NCBI GenBank assembly: GCA_963070105.1
Contig: OY718806.1
Coordinates: 8,321,865-8,385,864 of the forward strand
Origin: Litomosoides sigmodontis
Taxonomy: Eukaryota; Nematoda; Chromadorea; Rhabditida; Onchocercidae
Length of the DNA stretch: 64,000 bases
Direction of reading: 5' to 3'
Of the stretch, positions 19,490 to 33,085 are shown in pieces. Position 1 is the first letter of the stretch. Each line of letters opens with the position of its first letter. The notes under the pieces were generated by a model that searched no databases, had not been told where the DNA came from, and was given only the letters and a program-made list of their open reading frames with translations. The position numbers were made by a program, and so were the translations under genes.

Positions 19490-19495
19490 AATAAA
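19490..19495 (+). terminator. Candidate poly(A) signal for SLC6 gene
   Basis: AATAAA about 425 bases after the stop at 19064. Other A-rich hexamers lie nearby, so the choice is uncertain. Confidence 0.3.
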
Positions 19496-21959
19496 CTAAG
19501 ATGATGCCACTGATTGATGTATCGCTTATTCTAAGGCTTTACAAGCTGATTATCAACCGCCTAATCAACCCTTCATTTGATAAGCAAGTGCATAAGTGTA
19601 ATTTTAGTAATAAATTAATTAGCTGCCAAAAATTATTGTTAATTAAGGAAAGAAAAAAAAGAACGATGTATCCATGCAGTACGCAACGTGTTTTGTACAA
19701 GTAGTGTAAAATTTTTTTAAGATGTAAATTGAACAGATAAAATATTTTTTGAAAAGCCATATAATGAATTCATTAAACTCCAACATGAAAAAAACCACCA
19801 AATGATTCCATTTCAGAATAAATTTCTGAATTAAAGAATAAATTGAGTTCTTCTAGTGCGACGGATGGCCTATGTAGCTGTTTAATTTTGGTGTCTTAAA
19901 TTATATACCATTTTAAAATCTTTCTTATTCATAATTTTCCAGATGTAACAAATTTTACTATTAATTTTAATAATAAATATCAGCATATTTCATCGATACT
20001 TTCCACCAATGAATCTCCTCTAATCACTGTTCAAACTTCTCCGGTTGAAATTAAATTTATTAACAATTATTCATATTCATGCGCTACAACACTTAAGCAT
20101 TAACTTGCCTTTTTGTCAGCATATCGCATGATATATCTTTTAATTTAAAAATGAAATTTTAATTTTCAATAAAATAGCATAGTAATCTATGTTGTTTTGA
20201 CAGTTTCGACAACACTAAATTAAAATTTGATCAGTAATAAAATTAATAAATGAATGAGTTATTTTAAGTTTTATTATTGTTTCCATAATTTCTGCACATC
20301 GCTCGTTCGTTCGAAAGCAATGCGAAAGAACGGGAAAGAAAGAGAGCACTGTGCATATAACGACATTTGAGGAGAATTAGAGACTGATAAAGTAGCAAGA
20401 ATAGAGGATGCGAAAAGAAAGGTTAGGAATGCTAATGAAAATGGTTGAATGGTAATTTAACAAGCAAAAAAAAAGGGAAACATGAAATGATTGAAAAATG
20501 TGCTGTTCTATCAACACATCTACAACACTCAGCATTGATGTGATAATTAATAAGTGAACAGCACGGCTTTTTCTTTTTGTCTGTTCTGCTTCACACTTGC
20601 AATTTTCGATTATTTGATTTTATCGTTTCAATTCTCTCTCTAAGCAATCAGCATATTTCATTAATTTTTCTTAAAGTATTTTTGCATATATGCTAGTTTT
20701 GTTTTGACTAATGATGATGTTCAACGCATTGAATGCTTCTGTAAAAAATTAAAAAATGAGTTGAATTGATTAATTTTAATACGTTATCAGCATTATTACT
20801 TCAATTACGGTAGTGTTTGTTAGTTTTTATCTCTCTTTCTGCCATAAACCTCTAAATTAAATTATCAAATTAAATCATTTTCGAATTTAAGTTATCCGAC
20901 GAACAAAATAGAAATAACATTTATTATGATTATTTGTGTAGCTAAGATTTAACTTCAATTACCTGTTGCTTATTCGCTTATTTGCTATAAGCTATAAGCA
21001 AATTAAAGCTCAAATATAACGGTAAATGAGAAAAGAGAAGTAAAGAGGCAAACACATCAAGTAAATTGCAGTAGTCGGAAATTTAGATCACGTACGTGTC
21101 AATCAGTGCACAAGGATTCATCCATTTATATGATATACATTTGCGCATTCGCTGTAATAAATGAAATTAACGTTAGATATGCACACGTAACATACGTAAT
21201 CATAAATAACCTTTTAAAAATATCTTTTCAAATTCGTTCATAATACGACATCTTCACTCTCATCACATGCGATCTTAACAGCTATTAATTTACAGTAATT
21301 GTTTAAGCAAATAATCATACGATTTATTCGACATACGCATCAACGTAACCTTTATTAATGAAGTAGCTCGTGTTGCTCGTTTCATTCCAGAATGACTGAT
21401 CACACAAGAGTATGGATGATGATGACATTGCAATGAAATGATAAACATCCATTTCATTCGTCTAAATGAAAGATATGCAAGAAACACAAACAAGAAAAAA
21501 GAAGCACCTTGCTTGATGATTGAAGGTAAAAAGAAAAGTGAACAAATGTCACTGCTCGTCAGCAACGTGAAATTAATGAGCTGTTTTATCAATGTTGCAA
21601 ACGATCTAAAAAACGATAACAAATTAATTAAGCTATCAATTTAATTTAATTATACTTGTAATTCGCTATCCATCACATCAATGATTAGGAAGAAGAGGTG
21701 CTCTGTGTACCAATCCGATTAACACCTACTTTGCAGTCATCATATGAAGCCATATTAATCAATTCAATATCATATTGCTTATGCATTAAAATTCAACGGA
21801 TTTCGGTATGCTTGAAATGAATGACATTATAGGAAAAAAAAATAGGAACAACTGAAATAAATAAAAGTTGAAAAGTTTGACAATAATGAAATATCAATTA
21901 AAGTAGGCTGTAATTATTTTAGAATTTGTAATTTTTTTTTATCCACTCACTGATCTCTA

Positions 21960-22045
21960 GGAGAAAGAGAGAGAGGGGAGCAAGAGAGAGAGAGAAAGAG
22001 ATAGAGAAAGAGGGAGAAAGAGAGAGAGAAAGAGAAAGAAAGAAG
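21960..22045. repeat. GA-rich low-complexity tract
   Basis: Purine-only GAGA/GGGA/GAAA run of about 85 bases. Confidence 0.85.
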
Positions 22046-23143
22046 AATTTATATTTGATTTCACTAATTTCATAATTTTGCACAATGAATTCTCTTCTTT
22101 TGTATAATTATTTCCTTTCTAATTCTTCAATCATTTTAGGATAATACCCTTTATAACAATTGACCTTTTGCGCCAATCATTTGCAATCATTTGATTTAAT
22201 TTATTTATGTGGGGAAGGCGAAGCGTTTACATTTCATTTACTGATCAACTAACTGTACAATACAATACACTAATGGCATATTGTTATCAGTTCATTTTAA
22301 TATTCCTTGCTTTCATTTTCTAATTAGATTATCTCATTAGGTTAAAATTGATATGCGTGAATATGAGCTAGCTTTTCCAAAAGAAAGCAAAAAGAAATTG
22401 TTGCAATTTGCTTATCCACCACATACCATAGCTACCAATTATGACGTTACTAGAACTGACGAAATTCATTTTAAATTATATCCCAAAACAGTTTGTCTCA
22501 TTCTGTTTTCATCGATTTTAAACGATCTCTAATTTTTTTACATTGCAGCATTCTCCCACTTCTCCAATCCCTATTCTCCACTTCGTCTAAAATTATTTCA
22601 TTTCCTAAAATTTCTCATTATTAGCAAAATTTTGTTTTCTTCACGTTAAACAATGTAAAATTACATCTTCAGCTCTTTGTTATTGAAAAAGAAAAATATA
22701 GCTCTTTTGATTTCACTTCAATGGTTGTATTTGCTAAATTGAATTGACAACTTATGAACGAATAATTGTAATCTTCTATATAGATAAAAATATTTATATA
22801 TTCAATATATATATTTATATTAACAACGTATAACCCGTGCATGTTATTAAAATAAATTTTCCTCTGTGGGCAAACTTTTCATTTCTTTTCATTGTTTTCT
22901 CGCTTTCACTCTCGCTTTTCTTTTCCTCCGTTCTTTGCAATGTTTTATTTTAATTGAAAATATTAACTGTTAAAATTGCTTGATAATTCATCTGTGCAAT
23001 AGAGCTGTCGCAAGAAAAAATAGAAAGAAGCTAAATGAGTGGGTTTAAATTGCCCTCAAAGGAAATTTTGATTGAAAAGAACGAAAAGCAACAAATTGAA
23101 GCAAGGGGAAAATTTTTTGAATTGGAAGTGATGAGGAGCATAT

Positions 23144-26100
23144 TCATGCAGTGTTTGTTGTCAAAAGTAATTCACTATCCCTTGACCAGTGACATGTCAT
23201 GTAATGTTTGAGTAATAGACGATATTTTTCCGAAAATAACATATATATTGCTATGTTGCATGACGCATTCACCAACACCTAAAATATTAGAAATTAAATA
23301 ATAAGCTTGAAAAAAAAGCTGAAACAAAATTTCCAGTTGTATGAGGAATTTTTCAGATTTTCATGGCAAAAAAAAACAAGGAGAGAGGGAGAGAAAGGGA
23401 GAGAGAGAGAGAAAAAAAAGAATTTTTTCCCCTACATTTCTATTGATAATGCATATACAAAGTGAAATTTTTGAACATGTCGATAAATAATAAACGTGAA
23501 GTAAGTTGCTCAGGAAAGACAAAAAACGAAAAAGGAAGTGAAAAAAGAAAACGCTATTAAAAGGCAACGAAAAAAAAAGTTGATGATTGAAATATCTAAA
23601 ATTCATGACAACTTTCATTTACAAATCTCCTTTCACCAGCTTCTTTTTGCGGTAAATAATGGTTCACATTTTACCTAGTACTAATTACGTCTAATCTTCA
23701 CTTTTAATTTCATCATAGTTTTCTCTCGTCCATTTTTTTTCGTCATATTTCGCCTCACTTTGTAAGCCTTCCTTTAGCATATTCGTTAACATTTTTTTTA
23801 AATTACAATTATTATATTGCATATAGTTTCATTCATAACTTAACACATATGTTTATATTAAGTGTTGCGTAAAAAAGGGAGAAAAAAAGGTTTTAGTAGA
23901 AAAAAAAAGGCTAAAAAGTAACAATAGCTAACCAGAAAATTGTTGTAAGTGACAAGCGAAACGTAAAGAGCATCATCGTAGCCGACATTTTCCAGAATAT
24001 TAACTACGAATGCTAATATATTGCAAGATAGGAAAACAACTACAATTGCAATAAGCATTATTGAAATTTGACGCTCCTTTCGCTCCGCTTGTTTTAACGA
24101 CTCATCGGGTACCACACTTTGCCGTCGATGTAATCGATTTGATCGTCGAATGGTCAGTAGTACCTGAGAGTAGCAAATGATTTTATTTTTTGTTTTTTTT
24201 TTTCTTCCTAAAGCTAAGCTAAAGCTTAAAGTGCAAGGTTAAATTGTTTCATTTCTTTTTCGTTAAATATATGAATTTAAGTTTAGAGAAAATTATTTGT
24301 TCATACATTATTAGCAATTTTTTTTTTATTTGATATTAAATGATTGATTGGATTTAAGTGTTTATAACTTTAGTGGTAGGAGTAAATAAAACCAAAATTA
24401 AATTTAATTGAATTGAAAGTTATTTCAACTAAAAATTAGAAGTTTTCATTAAGGGGTTAGAAAAAAATGCTTACCTGAGAATTTAAAATAATTAATAATG
24501 TGAATGGCAACACAAACATCAATATGGTATAGGCCCAACCAAAAAAGATAAGGCGATAAGTTTGATCAAGTCGTAGATTTGATGGCGCTAACACCGGAAT
24601 GAAGGCATTTATATTTGATCGAAAACAATTATTCACTACACGTACCTAAAATTAATGTTATAATTCGTTTAATAAATGAAATTATAATTCACTAGCTATG
24701 AATTAATTGACATACTGAATTGCACTTTTAATGGATTAAATTATGGCTGTTTTAATTTATTCTATTTTACTGATCAGTTGATATTTCTCACTGAACACTT
24801 CTTTGCAGATCTTTCTTTTTTAATTTTATTATAGTTCATTTTCCATTTCACTTTATTCTTATTACCATTCTTCTTCAATTTTAAATTCCAATTCTTTTGA
24901 GAGTTAAAATTCATAGATATCACTTGATTATCAACAAATCATCAACAACCATCCCTTATCAGTTCGTTGATCATCGATGAGATTTCAAAATAACACTGAT
25001 CTTGCAATCGAATTTTGCAAATCAGTGAAACTATATTTTGTACCGCTCATCATTGTTTCCCATCATTGATAAATTTTTCTCGTCAGAAAAAAAGTAGATA
25101 TTATTTTAAAAATCCTTTAAAGAATGCGACCTGTCTAATCGTTCGGTGTAGTATACGTTCCGGATTTCTAACTTAAATTATATGCTCTGTGTGATCACTG
25201 AAAGATAACAACGATTTCATTCGCTGTAATTCATATAAAAATCTTTTCATGAATCTCTGTCTCTTCTCATTCTTTCACTTACTATTTTTTTTTTTAAAAA
25301 AATCTGTAATAATATTGCAGCAAAAACTGAGCATCGAGTGCCAGACACATTTTCTTTTTTTAAACAGGTATAAATGAGTAAACCTGATTTACTGTCTTTG
25401 AATTCTAACTTAAAGTTAACAGTACAAAATTGTTTTCGTTCAATAAAAATGTTCCCCAACAAAATGATACATATATAACAATGGCAAGAATGGATTTTCG
25501 CCATTTTTTTTTGCCCTTCATTTTGTTCCCTCTTTTTTTTATCCATTTGTTTTATTTATTTTTAATGTTCAATTAATTTCCCTCTTTTAAAGTGCCTTAA
25601 TGGATTTGAAATTTTAACGTTTTACTTTTTCATTTTCCGCCTTCTCCTTCTTACTTCCTTTCTTTTATTGAAGTAAATGCTAATTCTATGCTAATAACAT
25701 TAGAAGAAATCAATCTGCACGCTTTAACTCATCCAGAAAACTAACTAACTATCTTCAACATACACTTCAATATTCCTTACAAATGGAAGATTAGCAAAAA
25801 AAATGCACTCACTACGAATTTCTTTTGTATTCAAATTTTTCAATTGCAATTGAAAATTTTCTCTAAAAGGAAATTTTGATTCGCTTCCAAATAAATTAAA
25901 AAATTGAGCGCAATCAATTGGCTGACGTGATTTAAAAAAAAAAAAAAAAGAAGAGATACAAAGAAATGAAATAGATTCGGCGCAACTGTTTAAACTATTT
26001 TTAAATCAAGCGATATTTCTAACTGACAGAAGGCAGAAATAAATTTGATGATGTAAGCCAACCTTGATAGCTTGAATGTTAGGGAATTTTCAATGAGCAA

Positions 26101-28585
26101 TTGAAGAGAAGGGAACAAAAAAATTTTTTTCAATTCTAATTTGTATTAATTTTGGGAGGAAATGCGCGTAAAATGTTTAACAACGTTGAAGTAATTTATT
26201 TTTAAATAAAAACTGATTAATTTTGAATTAAAAAGTGCTTATGTCAGTTAGCTAAATTGCTTCGTTATGAAGGGATGTATAATATCAGCCAATCCCTTCA
26301 AAAATTAGACCGCTTGCATTGTTACTTGCTATTGCTATAATTTATCTGAAATTAGAATTTCATTTTGACGTCTACCACATTTATCATAATGCAATGCTAT
26401 CACTGACAATTTAATAACTAATTTAGGGAAAAAAATTAGACTTAGTGAATGAAAATTCATTTATACATTTTTCCCCATTCCATCCATCTCCCACTAAATT
26501 TCTTACTAAAATGGTTGAAAAGAAAAAGCTAAATAAATAAATGAAGAAAGGAGTAAAAGTATTTCAAGCGTTGTTATTCCAAGAACAAAGGACGAATTCA
26601 GCGATTCAGCCATAAATTTGAGTTTTCGTCGAGGAAAAATGATAAATCATTGTGATTACTAATACTCCCCAAGCGAAACATTTTCCTGTACTCAAAATAT
26701 CCCCAATATTTTCCACTAGTAAATCGATTTCTGTCCTCTTAGCTAATTTATCCGTACGAACGGGAAAAAAAAGAAGAGTTGTGAAGGATAAAAATTCTAA
26801 TAGAAGCTCTATGTAACACTCATTCACCATAAATTTGTGTTAAATTGATTAAATTACATGAATTGGAATTTTTTTTAGAGTATTGAAACCACTAATTTTA
26901 TTATTTCAAATTGTTCCATCGCGATTTTTTTCATCTTTTTGTAAGAGCAAATCTACGAGTAAATTTATTCTGTAAAATTCTTTTAAAAAAAAAATTAAGT
27001 AAAAATAAAACAAATTTTCATTTGCCAACTTTCTGAAGGAAATTCAAACTTTTCATTTTAGAAATATTAAACAAAATTAAATTTTGCAGATAAACGCAAA
27101 TAATGCAATTGCTTCCATCGGCTTATCCTCACAACAACAAAGTGAAATTACCTCAAAAAACCGAGTAATATTGAAGAGAAGAGAGAATCCGAGAAGTGAC
27201 AGAATAAATATTCGAACTCGAACTGTTTTTAAGAGAGTCGATGTCTTAAACGGTAAGCATATCCCAATGTAACGATGAACAGACATGCCCGTCGTCATCC
27301 ATACACTGTAATTAATTTAAATTTTGCTACTAATTTGATTGAATAATATAAAATTTGATTAGTTTCGAATATGATATTAGTTAGCTATATCATTACTATT
27401 ATTATTATTATTTATTATTATTATTATTATTGTTATTATTATTGTTATTATTATTATTATTAATTATTATTATTAATTATTATTATTAATTATTATTATT
27501 AATTATTATTATTAATTATTATTAATTATTATTAATTATTATTAATTATTATTAATTATTATTAATTATTATTAATTATTATTAATTATTATTAATTATT
27601 ATTAATTATTATTAATTATTATTAATTATTATTAATTATTATTAATTATTATTAATTATTATTAATTATTATTAATTATTATTAATTTTTATTAATTATT
27701 ATTAATTATTATTAATTATTATTAATTATTATTAATTATTATTAATTATTATTAATTATTATTAATTATTATTAATTATTATTAATTATTATTAATTATT
27801 ATTATTATTGTGATAAAAGGCAATATTGGCGTGTGAGAAGAGACCGGTGCACTTCATTGGTTGATGGAATTTCTGGCCATTTCAATCTTTTTTGTTTTTT
27901 TTTTGTTTCTTTCTTCGAAACTTTGGAAATAAGGAAAAAATTGGAAACGTTTCACAGCGTGTGAAAAAGTTAGCTTCTGAACATGCAGGATTAAAAAATA
28001 GCTGTCGATTTCAATCAAGTTGAAAGACTGATGATAATGAAATATCTTCCGTTTTATCGTCTTTTAAAACTTATCCGAAAGACAACTGGCTAACTTTAGC
28101 TGATCACATTTAAGTAAACATTAGTTATTGTACTTAAAAAAAACAGCATATGTTGCCTTTCAGATAATTCATTTCATTTCAAATATTGTAAAAAAATTTT
28201 ATAAAGCAATTGTAATATATGCATCGTTAGTTTAGCATTTTTTTCCTCTTAAAATTAAATGATGAAAATTGACACGATTTGAAAATGATAGATAGGAAGA
28301 GGAAGGTGAAGGGAAGCAATGAAAGGATTGAAAAACGATTCGAACTAATTGAACATGTTAGATGGAAATACATTGTTTTTTTTTTATCAAATTTAAATTA
28401 GCAACAAATTAATAAGATACGAACATTTTAAAAAATGGGAAAAAACCTGCCTGATTGTTTGAGCGAGTGTCATAAGACCATACATATAAGGTGCAACCCA
28501 GTAACTGAAATCAAAATTTGTTTTCAAAATATCCAATGTTTTTTTCCTCAATTAACTAAATAATACATTAATGAAATATATATAC

Positions 28586-28635
<50 letters not shown>

Positions 28636-31600
28636 ATGTGTATGTGTGTGTATGTCACTGAGGTGTCCTTTTCATTATCTACTTATCAATTTTTTTCACT
28701 TGTTTAAAGTGATACCTAATTATCAAGTATTTTAATTGTCTAATACAGTTATTTAATCATTATACGCTATTTTAATCTAAGGTATTTCATTACAATAATC
28801 CCTTAATAAATCTAAAAATGTGATATTTCAAGGAAAAAAGTTTTTTCCAAAATTTTTACAGCAAAAGTTGAAAAGAACAATTATCAAACATTTATAAAAT
28901 ATAGCGAATTAGCAAACAAAATGATTTAGCAATTATTTTTATGAGATTAATCATAAAATGAAAAACTTTTCTTTTCATCCGACTTTAAGACTTTATTCAA
29001 TGCAAAGATTCTAATTGGTTTATTTTATTTTCTCTCCCTTTACATGCCATTTTAATTCGCATGGAAAATTTTCGGTTCTTTTTCAAGTTAAATTTCCTCA
29101 GTACAGTCTTCGTGCTTTTAAGCACTTTTGTTGCAATTTATTATTTAATGGTACAAGCAAACTGATGCGTTGATTTTATTAGAATTGTTACATTCTATAG
29201 GAACAGAAAAAATTTTCAAAATCACGTTATCGAAAGTATTTCAACAAAACTTCCATGTAATTTATTTATGCATCTATTTCTGTTAACTTAATAACTATCA
29301 TTGAATGTTAACAAGTTTTGATAGATTTAAATTATAGAGCCAAATTTGTCGTTCGATTAATTTTTAAATCGCATTGTTTTACTTCTTATACTTAATTAGT
29401 TCTTTTTGAAAAAAAAGTTTTTTTTATTTTTAAAACAGAAATTAGTTATTGAGAAATTGGTATTTGGATAATATTAATAACAAATTCGATATGCTTAAAA
29501 ATTTTTCCTCCATCACCAATCTTCCTTTCGTTTTTTTTCCTTCTGTTTCTCTTCCCCTCCCCTCTCTCTCACTCTCCGATCATTATTTGTTGGCCTTTTT
29601 TTTCCTTTTTTAACTGTTAACTAATAAGGTAAAGCATATCAAAAATCATTGCGCTATAGAATGTGTTGTCCGGTTAAGGTTACCAGTTTTCCCTCTGCAA
29701 CCTCTCAGCCGTGTTGCCTGCAATTATACGACTATCCATGAATATCTTACGCTTTATGAAATCATTCCACGCATCTCAATGGATTATTCACAGCAACGTT
29801 AGCGGATAATTTATTCAGGCAGTGCACTGCAATTCGTGCATCTATCTCTAATGCAAATGCAGTAATAAATATGCTATAATAATTTTCCAGTTATATTTTT
29901 AAGGTTTATTTTAAATTTGCAAATTTTATTACTTTCAAAACATCAATTTTTGTTTTTATAAAACAAGAATGATTGAATGAGATGTTCGTTTATCTATGTT
30001 TTCCAATGTATTTTTTTATTTGAAAGTATTTTATTCCTTCAAGATTAAGTTAATCCAAAATTTTCCAGTGATTTCTCTCCTTTACCTTTCTTTCTCTCTC
30101 TCTCCCTCCATCTCTCTCTCTCTATAGATAGATGCATTTATATGTTTTAAAAAAAAAGAAATGCTTATTTGAATGACAAAAAGTTCCAATAATAGATGAA
30201 AGGATCTAAAGTTTAACAAAAAAATTTTAGAAGTTTTCATTTGAATTCCAAGTCTTTTTTTTTCCCTGATGGATTCCTATTTTCCGTCATTTTTAGACAT
30301 TTAGAAAATTCGATTGGCAAATGAACGAAAGCAAAAAGACGGAACATTATGAAGGAGCAGCAAAGCGGTGACAAGGGAGGAGGGGAAGAAAGAGAAGAGG
30401 TCAACGGAAGAAAACAATTAAAAAAGTTATTATATTAATTTCAGGTTAGAGAAGAAAGAGAAAAAAAGAGATGAAAGGCCTCATTTACAACATGCAACTT
30501 TACACAATTTGAATAACTAATTTTCGATAGCAACATTAAGGTGGTAGGTAGGATAGGAGGATAGATGTTCTACATGACCTACACGATACGCTGCTTTTTG
30601 ATATTATTTCGCGAGCTAACACGTATGCCTGTTTTCTCTAAGAATTCAAATTTAATGCTTGGTAAACTTTAATTTATTGGGGAAGCTTAAACTTTGACCT
30701 TTTGAGGTTTTAGTGAATGCGGAACTGTTGCTTAAGCATTATCTGATGATTGGTGAGCAATGGAAAAAGCACAGTTGGCTCAATGAATTTTGATGAAAGG
30801 GCAGGAGTCCTGCTTATCGAGAAATACCCATCAGTTAGGCGAATTTTTTCACAAGTGAACATTCCGGTTAAAATTCAGAAGTTCGCATTATATTTTACAT
30901 CATCATTAATCAATCACCTAGCATCACTGCTTTCCCTTCTTCCATTTCTCATTCTTATATATCACAAAAACAGAAATAGATAGAGGGAGGAGAGATGGGG
31001 AGAGAGAGAGAGAGAAATGCTTTCAAGAAGTCATTTTACAAGACCAATTTCAAGAATGCTGCTAGAGACGCTGATATTTCAATCATCCAAAAAATTTGAG
31101 GGATTTGTAAACAAAACTGTCGCTGGAGTAAAAACAAATCATAATTTGAAATGTTAATCAGCGAAAGTGCTTTACATTCGATCAAGGAAATGGATAGCAA
31201 TGTAATATGCACTATCGAAAGCACAATCTGTTTGCTAGAGATTAATGCTTTACCAAACAACTTGCATTTTTGCATTGTACATGATAAGAATTATCTTGAA
31301 GTATCTTTGCCATTGAATATCCTCCTGTGACTTCATCAATCTTTTCACCCTTAAATACCCTTGCCAGCTAAGAGTCTTTTTACATACTGCGAAACTCTTA
31401 CATCGGATGTATTGTAAGTCCCACATAGGTTTTATAGTTTGGTCAGACGTTAACCAGTAAATGAAAATTTATTTACAGACTTCGATAAATTTTTCATTGA
31501 AACAAAAAACGATAACAGAAAAAAAAACATGTATACAAGACAAAACAAAACTACCGGAAATCCAACGAAACGTCATATCATGAAGTTAAACAAACTTCGT

Positions 31601-33068
31601 ACGATCTCTCCCTAGCACCCGTCTTCCACTAATACCTATTATGTTCATGGATAAAATTTTCAATCCCACATCTCACTATGTTATGACAGACAAAAAAATT
31701 CCGCCTCTTTCAGATGCACTGCGAGACAAAGAATATTTGTAATAAATTTCCATTCCCTCCCTTTTTTAAATTTATTCGCTTTATCTATGAAACACTTCCG
31801 TAAAATGTAACATGTTTACTTTGAGTACAATCTTGTGCCTTCGGAATCAAACATGTGGCACACAAAGCTTTTGACGCAGCGCTCCAATCTTAGTGTTTGT
31901 TATCAGTGTCCGGCTCATTCGTCACAGTTAATTTTTTTGGTTTTGTAATTTTTATAATTAAAAAGTAACGAGAAACAAGAAAAAAATGCAACGCTCCTTC
32001 CTCCTTACCCTGAACCTCATTTGTTAACCTATATAAGATCTATTTGTGGCAATTAGAGTTTTTCCTTTATAGAGCTATCAGTGAACAACTCATAGCGAAG
32101 TATTAAGGATTTCGATTTTAGTACGATTAAAAAAAGCTCAACTTGGTATTACAAATATCAGTCATCCCACGCACACATCACACAGAAGTAGATCTTTCTC
32201 CTATAGAAAAAAATGCTTCTTTCTCTCAAAACGGAAAAACTTTGAACAACTTTGGAATATCTACTAATAAGGATTCGTTGCATTACTGGATTAAAGTAAC
32301 AAGAGATTAAAAGTAAATATAAAAAACAAATATAGAACAAATTTCTGCATCTAATAAATAACAATTGAAACAAGATTCGTAACGCTATTCACAAGGAGAT
32401 TTTGAATGAGTGCTAATGAAGTTCATATTCTTCCACATATTTTAACATCAATTATACCTACAACACAAAGGCTAAACATGAAGGATCCACATAGATGTTG
32501 TTTCATTAAGCACGTATTAGTTTCAATAAATGATGGTAAAAAATAAAAGTTAACTTAAACATTGAAACAAGAACCTGAATCTGGTAGCCGACCACGTCTT
32601 CGTATATTCACCCAGCCTGGGTAATGACAGAACAAAGAATGCGGAAAATAGAATAAGTGTATCAGAACTAGACAGAATTGCGAGGTACCAATTAATTGAT
32701 GAGGAAAACATGAAACGGTGGGTGAATATACGGATAGAGGTAATGTTTGCGCAAAGGCCAAACACAATAATTGGTAGGGTAATGAGGCCAAGCAGCAGCC
32801 TTTCCTCATATGCATAAAACTGATAGGACAAGTGGCATTCGCAATCAACAGATGATACTGTGCACCATTCTGGCAATTCGCCACCATACTGATGTTCATT
32901 TCCCAGTGTATTGTTAGTGCTGCTACGTAGTAAGCCATGGGGTGAGGGAACAGTTGGAATGAATAGCCGTGAAAGGGTGCTGATGTCAACGCTATTAACA
33001 GCAGTTGAAATATTGGAAGCAGCAGCACTTGTGGTATTGGAAATCTTACCGGTTGCGATCACATCCAT
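23144..33068 (-). CDS. FMRFamide-receptor-like neuropeptide GPCR (complete, 6 exons)
   Basis: Class A seven-TM receptor of 412 residues. Minus-strand exons: 32575-33068, 28451-28504, 27152-27305, 24475-24645, 23933-24163, 23144-23278, all phase consistent. The N terminus is Ser/Thr/Asn-rich with NTT, NIS and NNT glycosylation sites. TM1 is about 91-110 and ends GLCANI. TM3 carries APYMYGLMTLAQTISVW and then HRYIGICLPF, the pattern of FMRFamide-type receptors (AQT-x-SVW...ERY), with HRY in place of DRY/ERY. TM6 has QISIMLIAIVVVFL. TM7 has NASCNIAIY followed by FSEKYR. TM3 position 3.25 is Ala rather than the usual disulphide Cys. The intron after the second exon uses a GC donor. Introns are up to 4 kb. 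The likely ligand class is an FMRFamide-like peptide; the exact frpr/dmsr subtype is unresolved. Confidence 0.88.
23376..23420. repeat. GA-rich tract
   Basis: GAGAGGGAGAGA-type run within the region between the last two GPCR exons. Confidence 0.8.
24646..27151 (-). other. GPCR intron 3
   Basis: A 2.5-kb intron between donor GAG|GTAATT at 27151 and acceptor TTTTAG ending at 24646. It is AT-rich, with short open frames (25247-25546, 26606-26830) that lack support. Confidence 0.7.
27395..27810. repeat. 10-bp minisatellite (ATTAATTATT)n
   Basis: About 30 near-identical copies of ATTAATTATT, entered from plain ATT and 13-bp TTATTATTATTAA-like units at 27395-27520. One copy near 27686 has ATTTTT in place of ATTATT. 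It lies in GPCR intron 2. Confidence 0.95.
28505..32574 (-). other. GPCR intron 1 (4.1 kb)
   Basis: Donor TTCAG|GTTCTT at 32574 and acceptor TTTCAG ending at 28505. It contains TA/TG microsatellite 28574-28655, TC tract 30087-30128 and GA tract 30983-31014. Short open frames at 30750-30983 and 31036-31275 are unsupported. Confidence 0.75.
28574..28655. repeat. TA then TG microsatellite
   Basis: Compound (TA)n followed by TGTATG and TG units. Confidence 0.9.
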
Positions 33069-33070
33069 AA

Positions 33071-33085
33071 CTGAGAAGTTAAATA
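33071..33085 (-). promoter_or_regulatory. Candidate trans-splice acceptor at GPCR start
   Basis: TTAACTTCTCAG ends two bases before the ATG at 33068 on the minus strand. The placement suits a spliced-leader acceptor. A donor-like GTAGGT only 25 bases upstream is too close to form a normal intron. Confidence 0.45.

Larger units (their letters stand above)
19065..23143. other. Convergent intergenic region between SLC6 and GPCR genes
   Basis: Both flanking genes end here. The region holds 3' UTRs, GA-rich tracts (21960-22045) and short open frames without domain support, for example 21290-21622 minus and about 22352-22531 plus. No gene is called. Confidence 0.5.

Noticed and set aside
21290..21622. 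110-codon minus-strand open frame in the SLC6-GPCR gap
   Set aside because: No recognisable domain, poor composition, no splice context with neighbouring genes.
21695..21800. Minus-strand peptide ending GTQSTSSS as a possible last GPCR exon
   Set aside because: The exon at 23144-23278 gives the expected TM7 (NASCNIAIY) in exact phase, so this is not needed.
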